The notes beneath the pieces are model-generated. The model was not told where the DNA came from. It ran no database searches and saw only the letters and a program-made list of their open reading frames with translations. A DNA stretch of 64,000 nt from Tricholomella constricta (taxonomy: Eukaryota; Basidiomycota; Agaricomycetes; Agaricales; Lyophyllaceae), in assembly GCA_013368375.1 (NCBI GenBank), contig JAACJP010000028.1:124001-188000 (forward strand), given 5' to 3'. Position numbers and translations under genes: made by a program. Position 1 is the stretch's first letter. Every line of letters starts with the position of its first letter. Shown here one piece after another: positions 1-10,294 of this stretch.

Positions 1-1599
1 AATCAAGATGTCGTCGAGGTACACGCAAACAACACCTTCGGCGATCAGATCGCGGAAAATATCATTCATCATGGTCTGAAATGTGGCGGGGCTGTTCGTG
101 AGGCCGAAGAACATGACGAGCGGCTCAAAGAGACCGCGGTTCGTCCGAAACGCTGCCTTCCACTCGTCGCCTTCCTTGATCCGAACATTGTTGTACCCCC
201 ATCGGACGTCCAGCTTGGTGAAGTACCGCGCGCCGCGAAGGTTATTCACCAGTTCGCTAATGAGGGGCAGCGGGTATCGGTTCTTCACCGTGAGCGCATT
301 GAGCGTCCGATAGTCCTGTACCAGGCGGAGCGACCCGTCCTTCTTCTTGATGAAGAAGACCGGTGATGCCATGGGCGACTTGGACGGTCGGATACGACCC
401 GTCTCGAGATTCTCTTTGAGGAACGCGTCGAGTTCAACCTGTTCCGCCGGTGACAGCGGGTAGACCTTCGTGCCGGTCGGCGACGCGCCCGGCTCCAGTT
501 CGATGGCATGGTCCCATTGCTTGCGCTCAGGGAGCTCATCGAACGCAACTTTGGAGAAGACATCTTCAAAGTCGTGGAGGTGGGTGGGTACGGCGTCGCG
601 GAACGTTTTGGGCACGGAGTTAGCAGCGTGCGCTTCCGCAAGTCGCTGCGATGTCGTTTGGCTGGCCCGAATATGTTCGGCGGTCGGGGTCGGATGGATC
701 GCGGTCGCGAAGATGCGATCGCCATTCAGGAAGGTCTCCGTCAGGAAGTCGTCGGATTCTGGGTCAGGTTCCTCCAGGATCGGAGTGTAGGGGAGGAACT
801 CGTCGTCATCAGAGTCGTCCTCCACGTACGGATTGGTCGGGGCCCGCAGGTCAGGCTCAATCGTTGGGATGCCATCGGCTCGACAGGCACGGATTGCTGC
901 GCGCACTTTGGTACGTGCGCGTCGATCGGCTTTGACCTCATCCTTGCAGGTGTCGCACTGCATCGGACAGCGACTCATCTTTACCTCTTTGGTCTCCCAG
1001 TCGATCTCAGGGTTGTGGTTTTTAAGCCAGTTGAACCCGAGGATCATGTCGTGCTTGCCTAACTGGGTGACCCCGAAGACGGCTCGTTCGGTATGACCAT
1101 TGTATCGCAAGACAGCTTCTACGATGCAAGAGACCGAACCGCCTTCGTTGAGGGTGCCGTCTACGTTGTAAACTGGGGATGGCCGACTAAGCACCTTGGT
1201 CGTGAGTTTGTGTTTCTCGACGAAAGCGATATTGAGAAAGCTGCCGGTCGCTCCGCTGTCCACTAGCGCAGTGACGGCGTGCGACTCCTGGGTGTCGGTG
1301 GTCTCCAGTTCAACGTTGAGCCACAGGGATCTGGGGCAGGGGGAGGCAGCGGCGATGAAGCGACTAGGAAGTCGCTTTTCCCAGCGGGGTAGGCCACGAC
1401 GCGACGGAGCGATCGGCTTTGCGACTGCGATCGGTGTCGTCGGGTCGGAGGGGTTTTGTACGTCTTTGTCGGTCGGTTCACTCGTAGGAATAGCAGCAAT
1501 AATAGGTGTATTGGCATATTCTATGGACAGTGGAGCGAACCGATTACGACTAGACAACGGGGGCGTACGTTCCACCCGTTGTGCGATTAAAAACCCTCC
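1..1599 (-). CDS. pol: Pol polyprotein of A1 (aspartic protease, reverse transcriptase), partial
   Basis: This frame is open from an upstream stop at 1600-1602 to the window start and has no early methionine, as expected for a frameshifted pol. The protease motif LVDSGATGSFLN is at about 1230-1266. A spacer with the typical VFSKVAFDELPERKQWDHAI block follows. Reverse transcriptase then reads SPMASPVFFIKKKDGSLRLV (around 372) through to YLDDIL at the window edge (catalytic Asp pair near 10-18). Pol is in the -1 frame relative to gag and overlaps it by 13 nt. RNase H, integrase and probably a chromodomain would follow outside the window, as in A2. No nonsense mutation is seen. Confidence 0.93.
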
Positions 1600-2831
1600 T
1601 CAGCATCGGAGGTGCCCGCGTCGGGCGACGATGGAGTCTGGTCGGCGGGAACTGCGTCTTTGCGGGCTAGACGCTCCATGATGAGCGCCTCCAGCTCGTC
1701 GTCTAGCATGTGGCGCACGTCCCAGCGCAAGGGACAGTCACGCGAGTAGTGACCCTTCTTCTTGCACCGGAAGCAGTGGTCGTCGGCAGGTGCAACCCGG
1801 TCGCGCATCCGATCTACATCCATCGGGACGCCCTGGGGGAGCGGCCTAGGGGCCGGTGCAATGGGAGCGCGAGGGGCGGGGGGAGCAGAAGCGGGAGTGG
1901 GAATGGGAGTGGGGGCCGTAGCGAACGCCCATCGTGCGGCTACGGCGGTGGTTGGGCGGCCGTCCGGCGCCTTCGTCGGGACCATCCGACGGTGGAAGTC
2001 GTCCTCCGACCTCATGATAAAGTCTTGAGAACGGGCGATCCTCAGCCACTCCTCAATCTTCTCGTCGTGCGGGCGACCCGTGGTGATGCTTCCAAGTCGC
2101 CTCGAAAGCTTTGGGTCCATTCCCCGACGGAATTTGAGGACCAGGTGGCGCCCATCGGGGTAGCCTGCCTTGACCCACAGGGATCGGAACGAGTCGATGT
2201 ACTCATCGATCGACCGACCGTTCTGGAAGTACGCCGTCGACTCCAAGATGAGCGCGGCGTCAGCGACTTCGTCGAAGAGGAAGAACTCGCCGCGGAAGGT
2301 GTCTTCGAAGTCCTTCCAGGCGGGAAAGACGTCCTTGGCGGTTCCGAACTGGAACACCCGACTGACGAAGTCGGCGGCTCGTCCGTGCTGCATGTACGAC
2401 AGCACCCATACGATTCGGGCGTGGTCGTCAGCGAAACTTCCCCCGCACAAGGAGAAGTAGAGGTTGCAGGCGTTCCAGAACGCGCGACCGCCTGACCGGG
2501 CGCCGTCGTAAATGGGAGGGGGCGACGGTCGGAGGTGGTGCGATCCTGATTGCGGAGCGCCTGGCAGCAGAGGGGTCGTCGCAGGCGACGGAGGGATCGT
2601 CTCAGGCGGCGGAGGGGTCGTGTCTGCTTCGGGAGCAGCGGGGGTGGGATTGGGGGGTGTCCCCGACATGAGTTTTTCGAAAAGAGCGGAGAGGCGGTCC
2701 ATAGAGGCCGAGTTGGATGTGTTGGAGGCGGAGAGAGCCGAAATCGTGGCTTCCATATTCGCCAACCGCTCCTCCGTCGTGAGGAAGGGAGAGAACGGTC
2801 GTTCGAGCGGCATGTCACCAAATTCGGACAT
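1587..2831 (-). CDS. gag: Gag polyprotein of A1
   Basis: A 414-residue Gag. The N-terminal part has a helical, Ser/Thr-rich stretch (residues 20-60) and a proline-rich linker. The capsid region follows (about residues 110-270), with the RAFWNACNLYFSLCGGSF, HGRAADFVSRVF and FLFDEVADAA blocks typical of fungal Ty3/gypsy Gag. A CCHC zinc knuckle (CFRCKKKGHYSRDC) lies near residue 355. The frame ends GAG GGT TTT TAA, and that ending forms the frameshift site into pol. A2 carries the same protein split in two by a foldback insertion. Confidence 0.93.
   Translation of the reverse strand: MSEFGDMPLERPFSPFLTTEERLANMEATISALSASNTSNSASMDRLSALFEKLMSGTPPNPTPAAPEADTTPPPPETIPPSPATTPLLPGAPQSGSHHLRPSPPPIYDGARSGGRAFWNACNLYFSLCGGSFADDHARIVWVLSYMQHGRAADFVSRVFQFGTAKDVFPAWKDFEDTFRGEFFLFDEVADAALILESTAYFQNGRSIDEYIDSFRSLWVKAGYPDGRHLVLKFRRGMDPKLSRRLGSITTGRPHDEKIEEWLRIARSQDFIMRSEDDFHRRMVPTKAPDGRPTTAVAARWAFATAPTPIPTPASAPPAPRAPIAPAPRPLPQGVPMDVDRMRDRVAPADDHCFRCKKKGHYSRDCPLRWDVRHMLDDELEALIMERLARKDAVPADQTPSSPDAGTSDAEEGF
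1590..1596 (-). promoter_or_regulatory. -1 ribosomal frameshift heptamer GGGTTTT (gag to pol)
   Basis: Read on the minus strand, the last gag codons are GAG GGT TTT TAA. This places a canonical X XXY YYZ slippery heptamer (G GGT TTT) in the correct phase directly before the gag stop. A -1 slip enters the pol frame, which is open across this point. The A2 copy has GGATTTT at the same place (44215-44221), also in phase. No pseudoknot was assessed. Confidence 0.75.
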
Positions 2832-2945
2832 CTCGAAACGGGACTGGGCGGGCGATCAGAGCGAGCGCGCGTTGGACGGTCGCGTGTAGCAGACGCGTGT
2901 TTCGGCGCGGAAGCTGGTCGGTCGGCTTCGTCGGGTTTCTAAGAG

Positions 2946-2955
2946 ACACTATTCT
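2946..2955 (-). promoter_or_regulatory. Putative self-priming primer-binding site of A1
   Basis: Two bases after the 5' LTR, the minus strand reads AGAATAGTGT. This is the exact complement of ACACTATTCT inside the same LTR (3073-3082), about 32 bp downstream of a TATATAG box (3111-3117), where the RNA should start. It does not begin with TGG as tRNA-type sites do. The arrangement matches Tf1/sushi-type self-priming. In the A2 copy 12 of 13 bases match at the same location. Confidence 0.6.
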
Positions 2956-2957
2956 GC

Positions 2958-3431
2958 TGTTAGGGCGACCTTTAGAGCAGAGCTTAGTCGTACTGGCAAA
3001 GGGGAATCCAAAGTTATATTGATGTACAGTAACGAGGTAAATAAGGCTTACCTGGCAAAGGGGAATCCAAAGAGAATAGTGTAAAGGATTCCCAGATGCC
3101 AGGGGGCCGGCTATATACAAGTGTGATACATGAGGGCAGGCTCTCCATAGTGTACTGTGCATGTGATAATAACGACATGTGATAACCATGACAGGTGATA
3201 ATGATGAGCGGGTTCCGGATGCTGTCTGATGGTAACCGTCGTCGGGATGTCAGGTGATCGGGAATATGAACAGGGACACGAGGGAAATGACAGGAAGTGA
3301 GTAAGGTAAATATGTACACCGACGCTTGGGTCAGAGCGTCGGGGTCGGGATCGCGATCGGTCAGGAGTGAGCGCACGTGTCGGGGAACAGTTGGTGAGCG
3401 TCGGAGGGCGCGAACGGGTGTTCCCCTAACA
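2958..3431 (-). repeat. 5' LTR of A1 (474 bp)
   Basis: The ends are TGTTAGGG...CCCCTAACA, an inverted terminal repeat. The minus strand carries a TATATAG box (3111-3117) followed by the predicted RNA start. Two copies of a GGCAAAGGGGAATCCAAAG motif lie about 50 bp apart. Related LTRs occur at 8187-8682, 8683-9105 and 49878-50379, and older fragments at 7108-8186. Confidence 0.92.
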
Positions 3432-6400
3432 CCTATATTGAGACTGGTGATCCACTTGCCAACCTTGGAAGACTTCTCTCTGAGGAGCATAATGCAGCAG
3501 GCCCTGGTGAATCACTTGAGAAGCTCTATACTCATGTCTTGGAAAACAGTCTTCCAGGAAAGGCTAAATCTATTGATGAATTGAACTGGCGTTATGTGGT
3601 TGGAGCAATTGTGTGTTATAAAAAACCACTATCTATAGAAGTCATGGATGAATTCTTGGGTCTTTCAAAGGCAAATAAAAAGTCAAAAGCAAGGAGGAAG
3701 ACCCTTATAAATGGCCAGGAAGTTGACGTATCTTCAACAAAGTATATAACATCTAAAATGTTGCCACTTTTGAGAGATCAAGATGGAACAATACAACTTC
3801 TTCACAAATCTGTCTTTGACTTTTTGACAACAAATGTCAATGATTGGTTTGGAATTAAGCTGCCATTACACAACACTATTCTTGCTGTTCAATGCTTTGA
3901 GCTAATGACTGAGCATTTGATATACAACATTTGTCAAATTGAAAACACTACTCTTTTAAATTCAGAGGTGCCTGATATTGCAGTCAAAATTGAAAAACAC
4001 ATACCTGACTCTTTGCAATATGCATGCCAATACTTTGCAGTTCATATTCTAGACATTGATAACAAATACACGGCAATCATAGAAGAACACTTGTCAAACT
4101 TTTTTGCAAAAAAAGTGCTCTATTGGATTGAGGTTATGAGCTGGCTTGGGAAAGTCTATGAGGCACAGGAGGCTGTGAAAGATGTTTTAACATTTCTAAA
4201 GGTAATGAATAAACTAAATAATTCTGATGAGAAAAACTAAATCTTTGTTTATTAGAAGAGCAACAGTCAAAATAGCCTTACAGAACAAGTAAATGATTGT
4301 ATTGCACTGTTGCAAAACTTTAGGACTCCAATTGATCTAGGGGCCCTTCAAGTATATCATACAGGGCTAGCCCTGTGCCCTAGATCTAGTGCCTTGGGAA
4401 AACAGTGGTTCCATCAAATTGATCACAAGGAAGTTATGTATACCTTTGCAGCATCTGTAAGGGCATCACAGGTACTTGAATACCATACCAGCGCAGTGAC
4501 ATCTCTGGTATTTTCTCCAGATGGCACTATGCTGGCCTCTGGATCTGAGGACAAAACAGTATGCATTTGGGATGTTCAGAAAGGAGGTCTTATTGGCTCT
4601 GCACTGAAGGGTCATACTAGTGTAGTGACATCTGTAGTGTTTTCTCCAGATGGCACTATGCTGGCCTCTGGATCTTGGGACAAAACAGTGTGCCTCTGGG
4701 ATGTTCAGAAAGGAGCCCGTATTGGCTCTGCACTGAAGGGTCATACTGGTGAAGTGACATCTGTAGTGTTTTCTCCAGATGGCACTATGCTGGCCTCTAG
4801 GTCTTGGGATACCACAGTGTGCCTTTGGGATGTTCAGAAAGGAGCCCTTATTGGCTCTGCACTGAAGGGTCATAGTGAGGAAGTGACATCTGTGGTGTTT
4901 TCTCCAGATGGCACTATGCTAGCCTCTGGATCTTGGGACAAAACAGTGTGCCTCTGGGATGTTCAGAATGGAGCCCTTGTTGGCTCTGCACTAAAGGGTC
5001 ATACTGGTGAAGTGACATCTGTAGTGTTTTCTCCAGATGGCACTATGCTGGCCTCTAGGTCTTGGGATACCACAGTGTGCCTTTGGGATGTTCAGAAAGG
5101 AGCCCTTATTGGCTCTGCACTGAAGGGTCATAGTGAGGAAGTGACATCTGTGGTGTTTTCTCCAGATGGCACTATGCTAGCCTCTGGATCTTGGGACAAA
5201 ACAGTGTGCCTCTGGGATGTTCAGAATGGAGCCCTTGTTGGCTCTGCACTAAAGGGTCATACTCGTGAAGTGACATCTGTAGTGTTTTCTCCAAATGGCA
5301 CCATGCTTGCGTCTGGATCTTGGGACACAACTGTGTGCCTCTGGGATGTTCGAAAAGGAGCCCTTATTGGCTCTGCACTAAGGGGTCATACTGAGGAAGT
5401 GACATCTGTGGTGTTTTCTCCAGATGGCACTATGTTGGCCTCTGGATCCTGGGACAGAACAGTGTGCCTCTGGGATGTTCAAAAAGGAGCCCTTATTAGC
5501 TCTGCACTGCAAGGTCATAGTGAGGAAGTAACATCTGTGGTGTTTTCTCCAGATGGAACTATGCTTGCATCTGGATCCTGGGACAGAACAGTGTGCCTCT
5601 GGGATGTTCAGAAACGAGCCTGTATTGGCTCTGCACTGAAGGGTCATACTCGTGAAGTAACATCTGTGGTGTTTTCTCCAGATGGGAGTATGCTTGCATC
5701 TGGATCTGGAGACAGAACAGTGTGTCTCTGGGATGTTCAAAAAGAAGCCCTTATTGGCTCTGCATTGCAGGGTCATACTCGTAAAGTGACATTTGTGGTG
5801 TTTTCTCCAGATGGCACTATGCTTGCATCTGGATCTGGAGACAGAACAGTATGCCTCTGGGATGTTCAAAAAGGAGCTCTTATTGGTTCTGCACTGCAGG
5901 GCCATACTCATAAAGTGACATCCGCGGTGTTTTCTCCAGATGGGACTATGCTTGCGTCTGGATCTGGAGACAGAACAGTGTGCCTCTGGGATGTTCAAAA
6001 AGGAGCTCTTATTGGCTCTGCACTGCGGGGGCATGCTCGTGAAGTGACATCTGTGGTGTTTTCTTCAGATGGCACTATGCTGGCCTCTGGATCGTGGGAT
6101 GAAACAGTGTGCCTCTGGGATGTTCAGAAAGGAGCCCTTATTGGCTCTGCACTGCAGGGTCATATTCGTGAAGTGACATGTGTGATATTTTCTCTAGATG
6201 GCACTTTGCTGGCCTCTGGATCTGGGGATGGAATAGTGTGTCTCTGGGATATTCAAAAAGAAGCCCTTATTGGCTCTGCACTAAAGGGTCATGCTGAGGA
6301 AGTGACATCTGTTATGTTTTCTCCCGATGGCACTCTGCTGGCCTCTGGATCTCGGGACAAAACAGTGTGCCTCTGGGATGTTCAGAAAGGAGCCCTTATT

Positions 6401-6721
6401 GGCTCTCCACTGAAGGGTCATACACGGGCAGTGACATCTGTGGTATTTTCTCCAGATGGCACTATGGTTGCCTCTATTTCAGCAGGTGGTACCATGTGCT
6501 CTTGGAATGTCCAAACTCATTCTCTTTGTACTTTTCCACTATCTGAAAACGAACTTTGTACTTTCATGCATTTCATTGATACGTCTCATTTTTTATCTTC
6601 TCAACAGGGCAACCGGGTTTTTTGGATACCGTTTGACCTCCGTGGAGAGGTAATAACTGGACCAAATGGAATTGTAATAATTTATGGATATTTAGGATCT
6701 ATGATGTTTGTTAAACTTTAA
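3432..6721 (+). pseudogene. NACHT-WD40 (NLR-type) gene, 5' part removed by retrotransposon A1
   Basis: The reading frame is open from the LTR junction: exon 3434-4201, a 54-nt GT-AG intron (4202-4255), then exon 4256-6721. The first exon encodes the helical region that follows NACHT in fungal NLRs (LLHKSVFDFL near 3800). The second exon starts with the linker block ALQVYHTGLALCP and then carries 16 WD40 repeats of 43 residues (about 4470-6520), most ending TVCLWDVQKGA. The N-terminal effector and the nucleotide-binding P-loop are absent. They would lie beyond A1, outside the window. Repeats are nearly identical except at a few positions just after the GH dipeptide and before TVCLWD, as in the rapidly evolving HET-E/HET-D repeat arrays. 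The A+T-rich composition contrasts with its neighbours. A truncated product could still be made, but nothing shows a promoter. Confidence 0.88.
4741..5256 (+). repeat. Tandem duplication of a two-WD40-repeat block
   Basis: WD40 repeats 3-4 and 5-6 are copies of the same roughly 258-bp block (about 4741-4998 and 4999-5256). They share the rare RSWDTTVCLWD and VQNGALVG variants and the same synonymous bases. This is a recent unequal exchange within the array. Confidence 0.85.
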
Positions 6722-7107
6722 ATTTTTGACTTTGCTGAACATTGTAACTAAGTTTATTATCAAACTATTATTTCTCAATATTAGATATCTACATCTTGCA
6801 CAGTATTGGACCAAGGCCTTTTTTTGATATGCTGGAGCAAGACTTAAAAATAATGTAGTGAGGAACTTGTAAAACAGCCAAAGTCACACATCTCTATAAT
6901 AAAAACCAAGTCCCACGCACCATATAAAGTGAAATAGCCATATATAGTGATGCACTTCCAAATCTGAATGGCACACCATCATTGCTATGGCTCTCTGGGC
7001 CTGGTGTTCTCCTCTAAGCCTTGACACTGCTGAGCTCCATCACAACAACACTTAGACCTGTGCATTAGCATGGGTGAGCAGCTAGTAAGATATAAGTTAG
7101 GAAAACC
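6722..7107. other. A+T-rich 3' flank of the NLR remnant, nothing recognised
   Basis: This holds no open frame of note and no repeat shared with the rest of the window. It probably contains the 3' untranslated region of the NLR gene. Confidence 0.5.
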
Positions 7108-7379
7108 TTTTAGGGCAACCCTAATAGTAGAGTGAGTCACACTACCAAAGGGAAAATCCAAAGTTATATTGTGCAGAGTAACAAGTGTAAGTAGTGCTTA
7201 TATAATCCTGGCCACAGGAGGAAGCGGCGTGTGACAGGTGACAAGTGGCAGGCCCCTCTCAAACTTTTCAAGGAGCAGTGCCATAAGGAAGTAGTGAGTT
7301 GTCACTTTTTGCTATTTCGGTTGTCACATTCAGACTCATTTGTTTTGCAAGTGCGATCACTAGCATTTACTGTATCCAG

Positions 7380-7798
7380 AAGCCCGAGGTCGGCACTTGT
7401 GCGTTATGCAAGGTCCATGCGAAGAAGTGCAAGATGACTTGCGGGGCCCAGTCGATCGCAACCCTCAAGGCATAAGGTTCAGAATTACGACATTGGGTTG
7501 TGTTGTGCCCCACGGTCGAGGACACCAACAAGGAGAAACCAACATCAAGCAACCTCTAACAATGCATCAGTCACTTCAAGTGCCTGCTGCTGGTGACCAG
7601 GAATGCGAGCTGGCAGCAACTGCCCATCGCCTTGCGATGCTCCACGTTGCTGGTTCTGGGGGTATGGGTGCCAGTTTCTTGTCTCAGGGAGTGCTGCCTG
7701 ACGCGCACGGTGATACGCACCCTTCCTGGCTGGTCATCGACAGCCATTCCGACTACAATAAACAGTTCAGAGGTGCATGCGACTACATTGCTGAATAG
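7380..7798 (+). pseudogene. Decayed copy of the Zn2Cys6-like antisense gene carried by element B
   Basis: Translations in two frames match the third exon of the genes at 11186 and 12856. KPEVGTCALCKVHAKKCK at about 7380-7435 corresponds to the second half of the cysteine cluster. ECELAATAHRLAMLHVAGS at about 7605-7665 corresponds to the conserved HRLAMFQAAGS block, followed by MGASFLSQGVLP. Frameshifts and stops separate the blocks, and the first three cysteines are missing. It lies in an insert between two halves of an old LTR, so it probably came from another copy of a B-type element. Confidence 0.7.
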
Positions 7799-7959
7799 GG
7801 AACAATTGTTGTTTGTACATATTTTATTTGGAAGATGCTGGCTAGATACTTAGCCAGTGTCACGTAATATAATTAAAGTAAACTATAGCTTACCCATAAA
7901 CTACACACAATCCTATTTGCGTAGTTTGGTGTGATTTATTAAGTCTACCCCAACTCTTA
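7793..7959 (+). repeat. Degenerate LTR of the element-C family
   Basis: This aligns with the 192-bp LTR of element C. It has a GCTGGC...TTAGCCAG inverted repeat around an A+T-rich loop, then ACACACAATCC, TTTGGTGTGA and TTAAGTCTA, ending in CTCTTACA. It is strongly diverged, so element-C relatives have been in this genome for much longer than the near-pristine copy at 28430. Confidence 0.65.
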
Positions 7960-8186
7960 CAGGGGGATCCAAAGAGAATAGACTAGGATCCCCGATGCCA
8001 GAGGGCCAATTATATATGAGGGACTGTACATGTAATAACAACAAATGGTCAGCGGCGCATGTATGGACATGTTCCGAACATTGTTAGATCCTCGTGGCTC
8101 AGGGTGTGGGCATAAGGTCAGGAGTCAACATTGTGATGTCAGGTTGTCAGAGGCGGTGTCGGGTGCACAACAGGAGGGAGGGCTGT

Positions 8187-8682
8187 TGTTAGGGGAACTC
8201 CCTTTCGCACCCTCCGACGCTCACCGATCGTCCCCTGACTCATGTAATCGCTCCTGTCTAATTGCAAACCTGACCCCGACGCTCTGACCCAAGTGTCGGT
8301 GTACATACTTACATCTTCCTGTTGTTACCGCCCCCTTCCAGCACATGCCAAGATCCTGACCCTGACACCCCAACATCTCGATGTTGGCTGTCCCACCTCA
8401 TGCCCGTACCCTGAGTCACAAGGATTGGACAGTGTTGGGAACATGTCCATACATGCGCTACTCACCATACGTTATTATTACATCCACAGTACACCATGAG
8501 AGCTGGCCTTCATGCTCTACACTTGTATATAGTCGGCCCTCTGGCATCGGGAAATCCTTTACACTATTCTCTTCGGATTCCCCTTTGCCAGGTAAGCCTT
8601 ACCTACATTCGTTACTGTACATCAATATAACTTTGAATTCCCCTTTGCCAGTGCAACTCAGCTCCGCTCCGAAGGTCGCCCT
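8187..8682 (+). repeat. Family-A solo LTR (A3), plus orientation, cut by A2 four bases before its end
   Basis: It starts TGTTAGGGGAAC and runs to AAGGTCGCCCT at 8682. After element A2 and the TSD duplicate GCCCT, the last bases AACA follow at 50385-50388. The orientation is opposite to the other A LTRs. The flanks are GCTGT (8182-8186) and GGTGT (50389-50393), a 4/5 match consistent with a slightly decayed TSD. No internal region is attached, so it is a solo LTR. Confidence 0.82.
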
Positions 8683-9105
8683 TGTTAGGGCAACCTTACA
8701 GTGGAGCGCTATCACACTGGCAAGGGAGAATCCGAAGTTATATTCGATGTAAAGTAAACAAAGGTAAGTGAGGCATACCTGGCAAGGGGGAATCCGAAGA
8801 GAATAGTGTAAAGGATTCCCAAATGCCAGGGGGCCGACTATATACGAGTGTAGGACGTGAGGGCCGGTCCTCCAGAGTGTACTGTACATGTAATAATAAC
8901 GAATAGTGTGTGGCGCGTGTATGGACACGTCCCCGACGCTGTCCGATCCTCGTGGCTCGGGGTACGGGCACGAGGCGGGACAGCCGACATCGGGATGTGG
9001 GTCAGAGTGTCGGGTCAGGATCGCGATTGGTCGGTCGGGGGTGATCGCATGAGTCGGGGAATAATCTGTGAGCGTCGGAGAGCGCGAACAGGAGTTCCCC
9101 TGACA
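8683..9105 (-). repeat. 3' LTR of A2 (423 bp)
   Basis: The boundaries are TGTTAGGG and CCCCTGACA. It is preceded on the minus strand by a polypurine tract (AAAAGGGGGGG, 9109-9119). It matches the 5' LTR at 49878 except for an internal deletion of about 80 bp near 9000 and scattered substitutions. Confidence 0.9.
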
Positions 9106-9198
9106 TCACCCCCCCTTTTGAATTGCAACGGCTCGGTGCGGGGTGACGGTGGCGAAGACGGCGGGGGATAGAGTGAAGATGCCACGGATGTGGCGCGC
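9106..9198 (-). other. Terminal pol codons and polypurine tract of A2, separated from the rest by element B
   Basis: On the minus strand this reads PHPWHLHSIPRR in the same region as the pol C-terminus. The purine run at 9109-9119 then sits next to the 3' LTR. It joins 40954 once element B and one copy of GCGC are removed. Confidence 0.7.
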
Positions 9199-10294
9199 TG
9201 ATAGAGCTAGAAGGCCTGTAGGTGCTATGCACAACAACAAAACAACTAACAACTATGGGGGCGAGAAGTGTTAAAAGTTCCCAAACACGCGAGTGTGCAG
9301 GGTTTGTAAGGGTTGTTTGACGAAGGTAAAAGACAATCCAACTCGTAGTTAGTCGAACCGACAGCAATGCGACGGGGGCTATGGAATGCGACGTTCCCAG
9401 GTGGAATGGGTCGGCGACGCGACTTTTGGTGTCGGTCGTGCGACAACGAGGCGAACGAGGTTAATACGGGAATGATAGAGCTAGAAGGCCTGTAGGTGCT
9501 GTGCACAACAACAAAACAACTAACAACTATGGGGGCGAGAAGTGTTAAAAGTTCCCAAACACGCGAGTGTGCAGGGTTTGTAAGGGTTGTTTGACGAAGG
9601 TAAAAGACGATCCAACTCGTAGTTAGTCGAACCGACAGCAATGCGACGGGGGCTATGGAATGCGACGTTCCCAGGTGGAACGGGTCGGCGATGCGACTTT
9701 TGGTGTCGGTCGTGCGACAACAAGGCGAACGAGGTTAATACGGGAATGATAGAGCTAGAAGGCCTGTAGGTGCTGTGCACAACAACAAAACAACTAACAA
9801 CTATGGGGGCGAGAAGTGTTAAAAGTTCCCAAACACGCGAGTGTGCAGGGTTTGTAAGGGTTGTTTGACGAAGGTAAAAGACAATCCAACTCGTAGTTAG
9901 TCGAACCGACAGCAATGCGACGGGGGCTATGGAATGCGACGTTCCTAGGTGGAACGGGTCGGCGATGCGACTTTTGGTGTCGGTCGTGCGACAACAAGGC
10001 GAACGAGGTTAATACGGGAATGATAGAGCTAGAAGGCCTGTAGGTGCTGTGCACAACAACAAAACAACTAACAACTATGGGGGCGAGAAGTGTTAAAAGT
10101 TCCCAAACACGCGAGTGTGCAGGGTTTGTAAGGGTTGTTTGATGAAGGTAAAAGACGATCCAACTCGTAGTTAGTCGAACCGACAGCAATGCGACGGGGG
10201 CGATGGAATGCGACGTTCCCAGGTGGAACGGGTCAGCGACGCGACTTTTGGTGTCGGTCGTGCGACAACAAGGCGAACGAGGTTAATACGGAGA
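9199..10294. repeat. Four tandem 274-bp units inside the B 3' LTR
   Basis: Units start at 9199, 9473, 9747 and 10021, each with TGATAGAGCTAG. They are almost identical. The other LTR has two units (39655, 39929). The open frames they create are not genes: they are the same repeat read four times. Copy-number difference between the LTRs of one element shows expansion or contraction after insertion, or during reverse transcription. Confidence 0.93.

Larger units (their letters stand above)
1..3431 (-). mobile_element. Ty3/gypsy chromovirus-type LTR retrotransposon A1, partial (3' end outside window)
   Basis: Minus-strand element. From its 5' end it shows the LTR (2958-3431), primer-binding site, gag (2831-1587) and pol (1599 down to the window edge, cut in reverse transcriptase). 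The 5' LTR abuts coding sequence of a NACHT-WD40 gene at 3432, so A1 inserted into that gene. Gag and the visible pol are free of internal stops, so this is the best preserved family-A copy here (A2 is heavily broken). The 3' LTR and second TSD copy lie outside the window. Confidence 0.93.
7108..8186 (-). repeat. Old family-A LTR (A4), split into pieces at 7108-7203, 7960-8186 and about 50389-50490
   Basis: The first piece matches the start of the A LTR (TAGGGCAACC..., AATCCAAAGTTATATTG). The second resumes at GGATCCAAAGAGAATAG and includes the TATA-box region. The third, on the far side of the nest, matches the terminal part (GTACACCGATACTTGGGTC). Divergence is clearly higher than in the other LTRs. 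A 0.76-kb insert (7204-7959) separates the first two pieces, and the whole A3/A2 nest separates the last two. This is the oldest recognisable layer. Confidence 0.7.

Noticed and set aside
9246..10189. Four overlapping copies of a 131-residue minus-strand frame (MLSVRLTTSWIVF...)
   Set aside because: It is the 274-bp LTR repeat read repeatedly, and the same frame appears in the other LTR. There is no domain, and it lies within LTR sequence.
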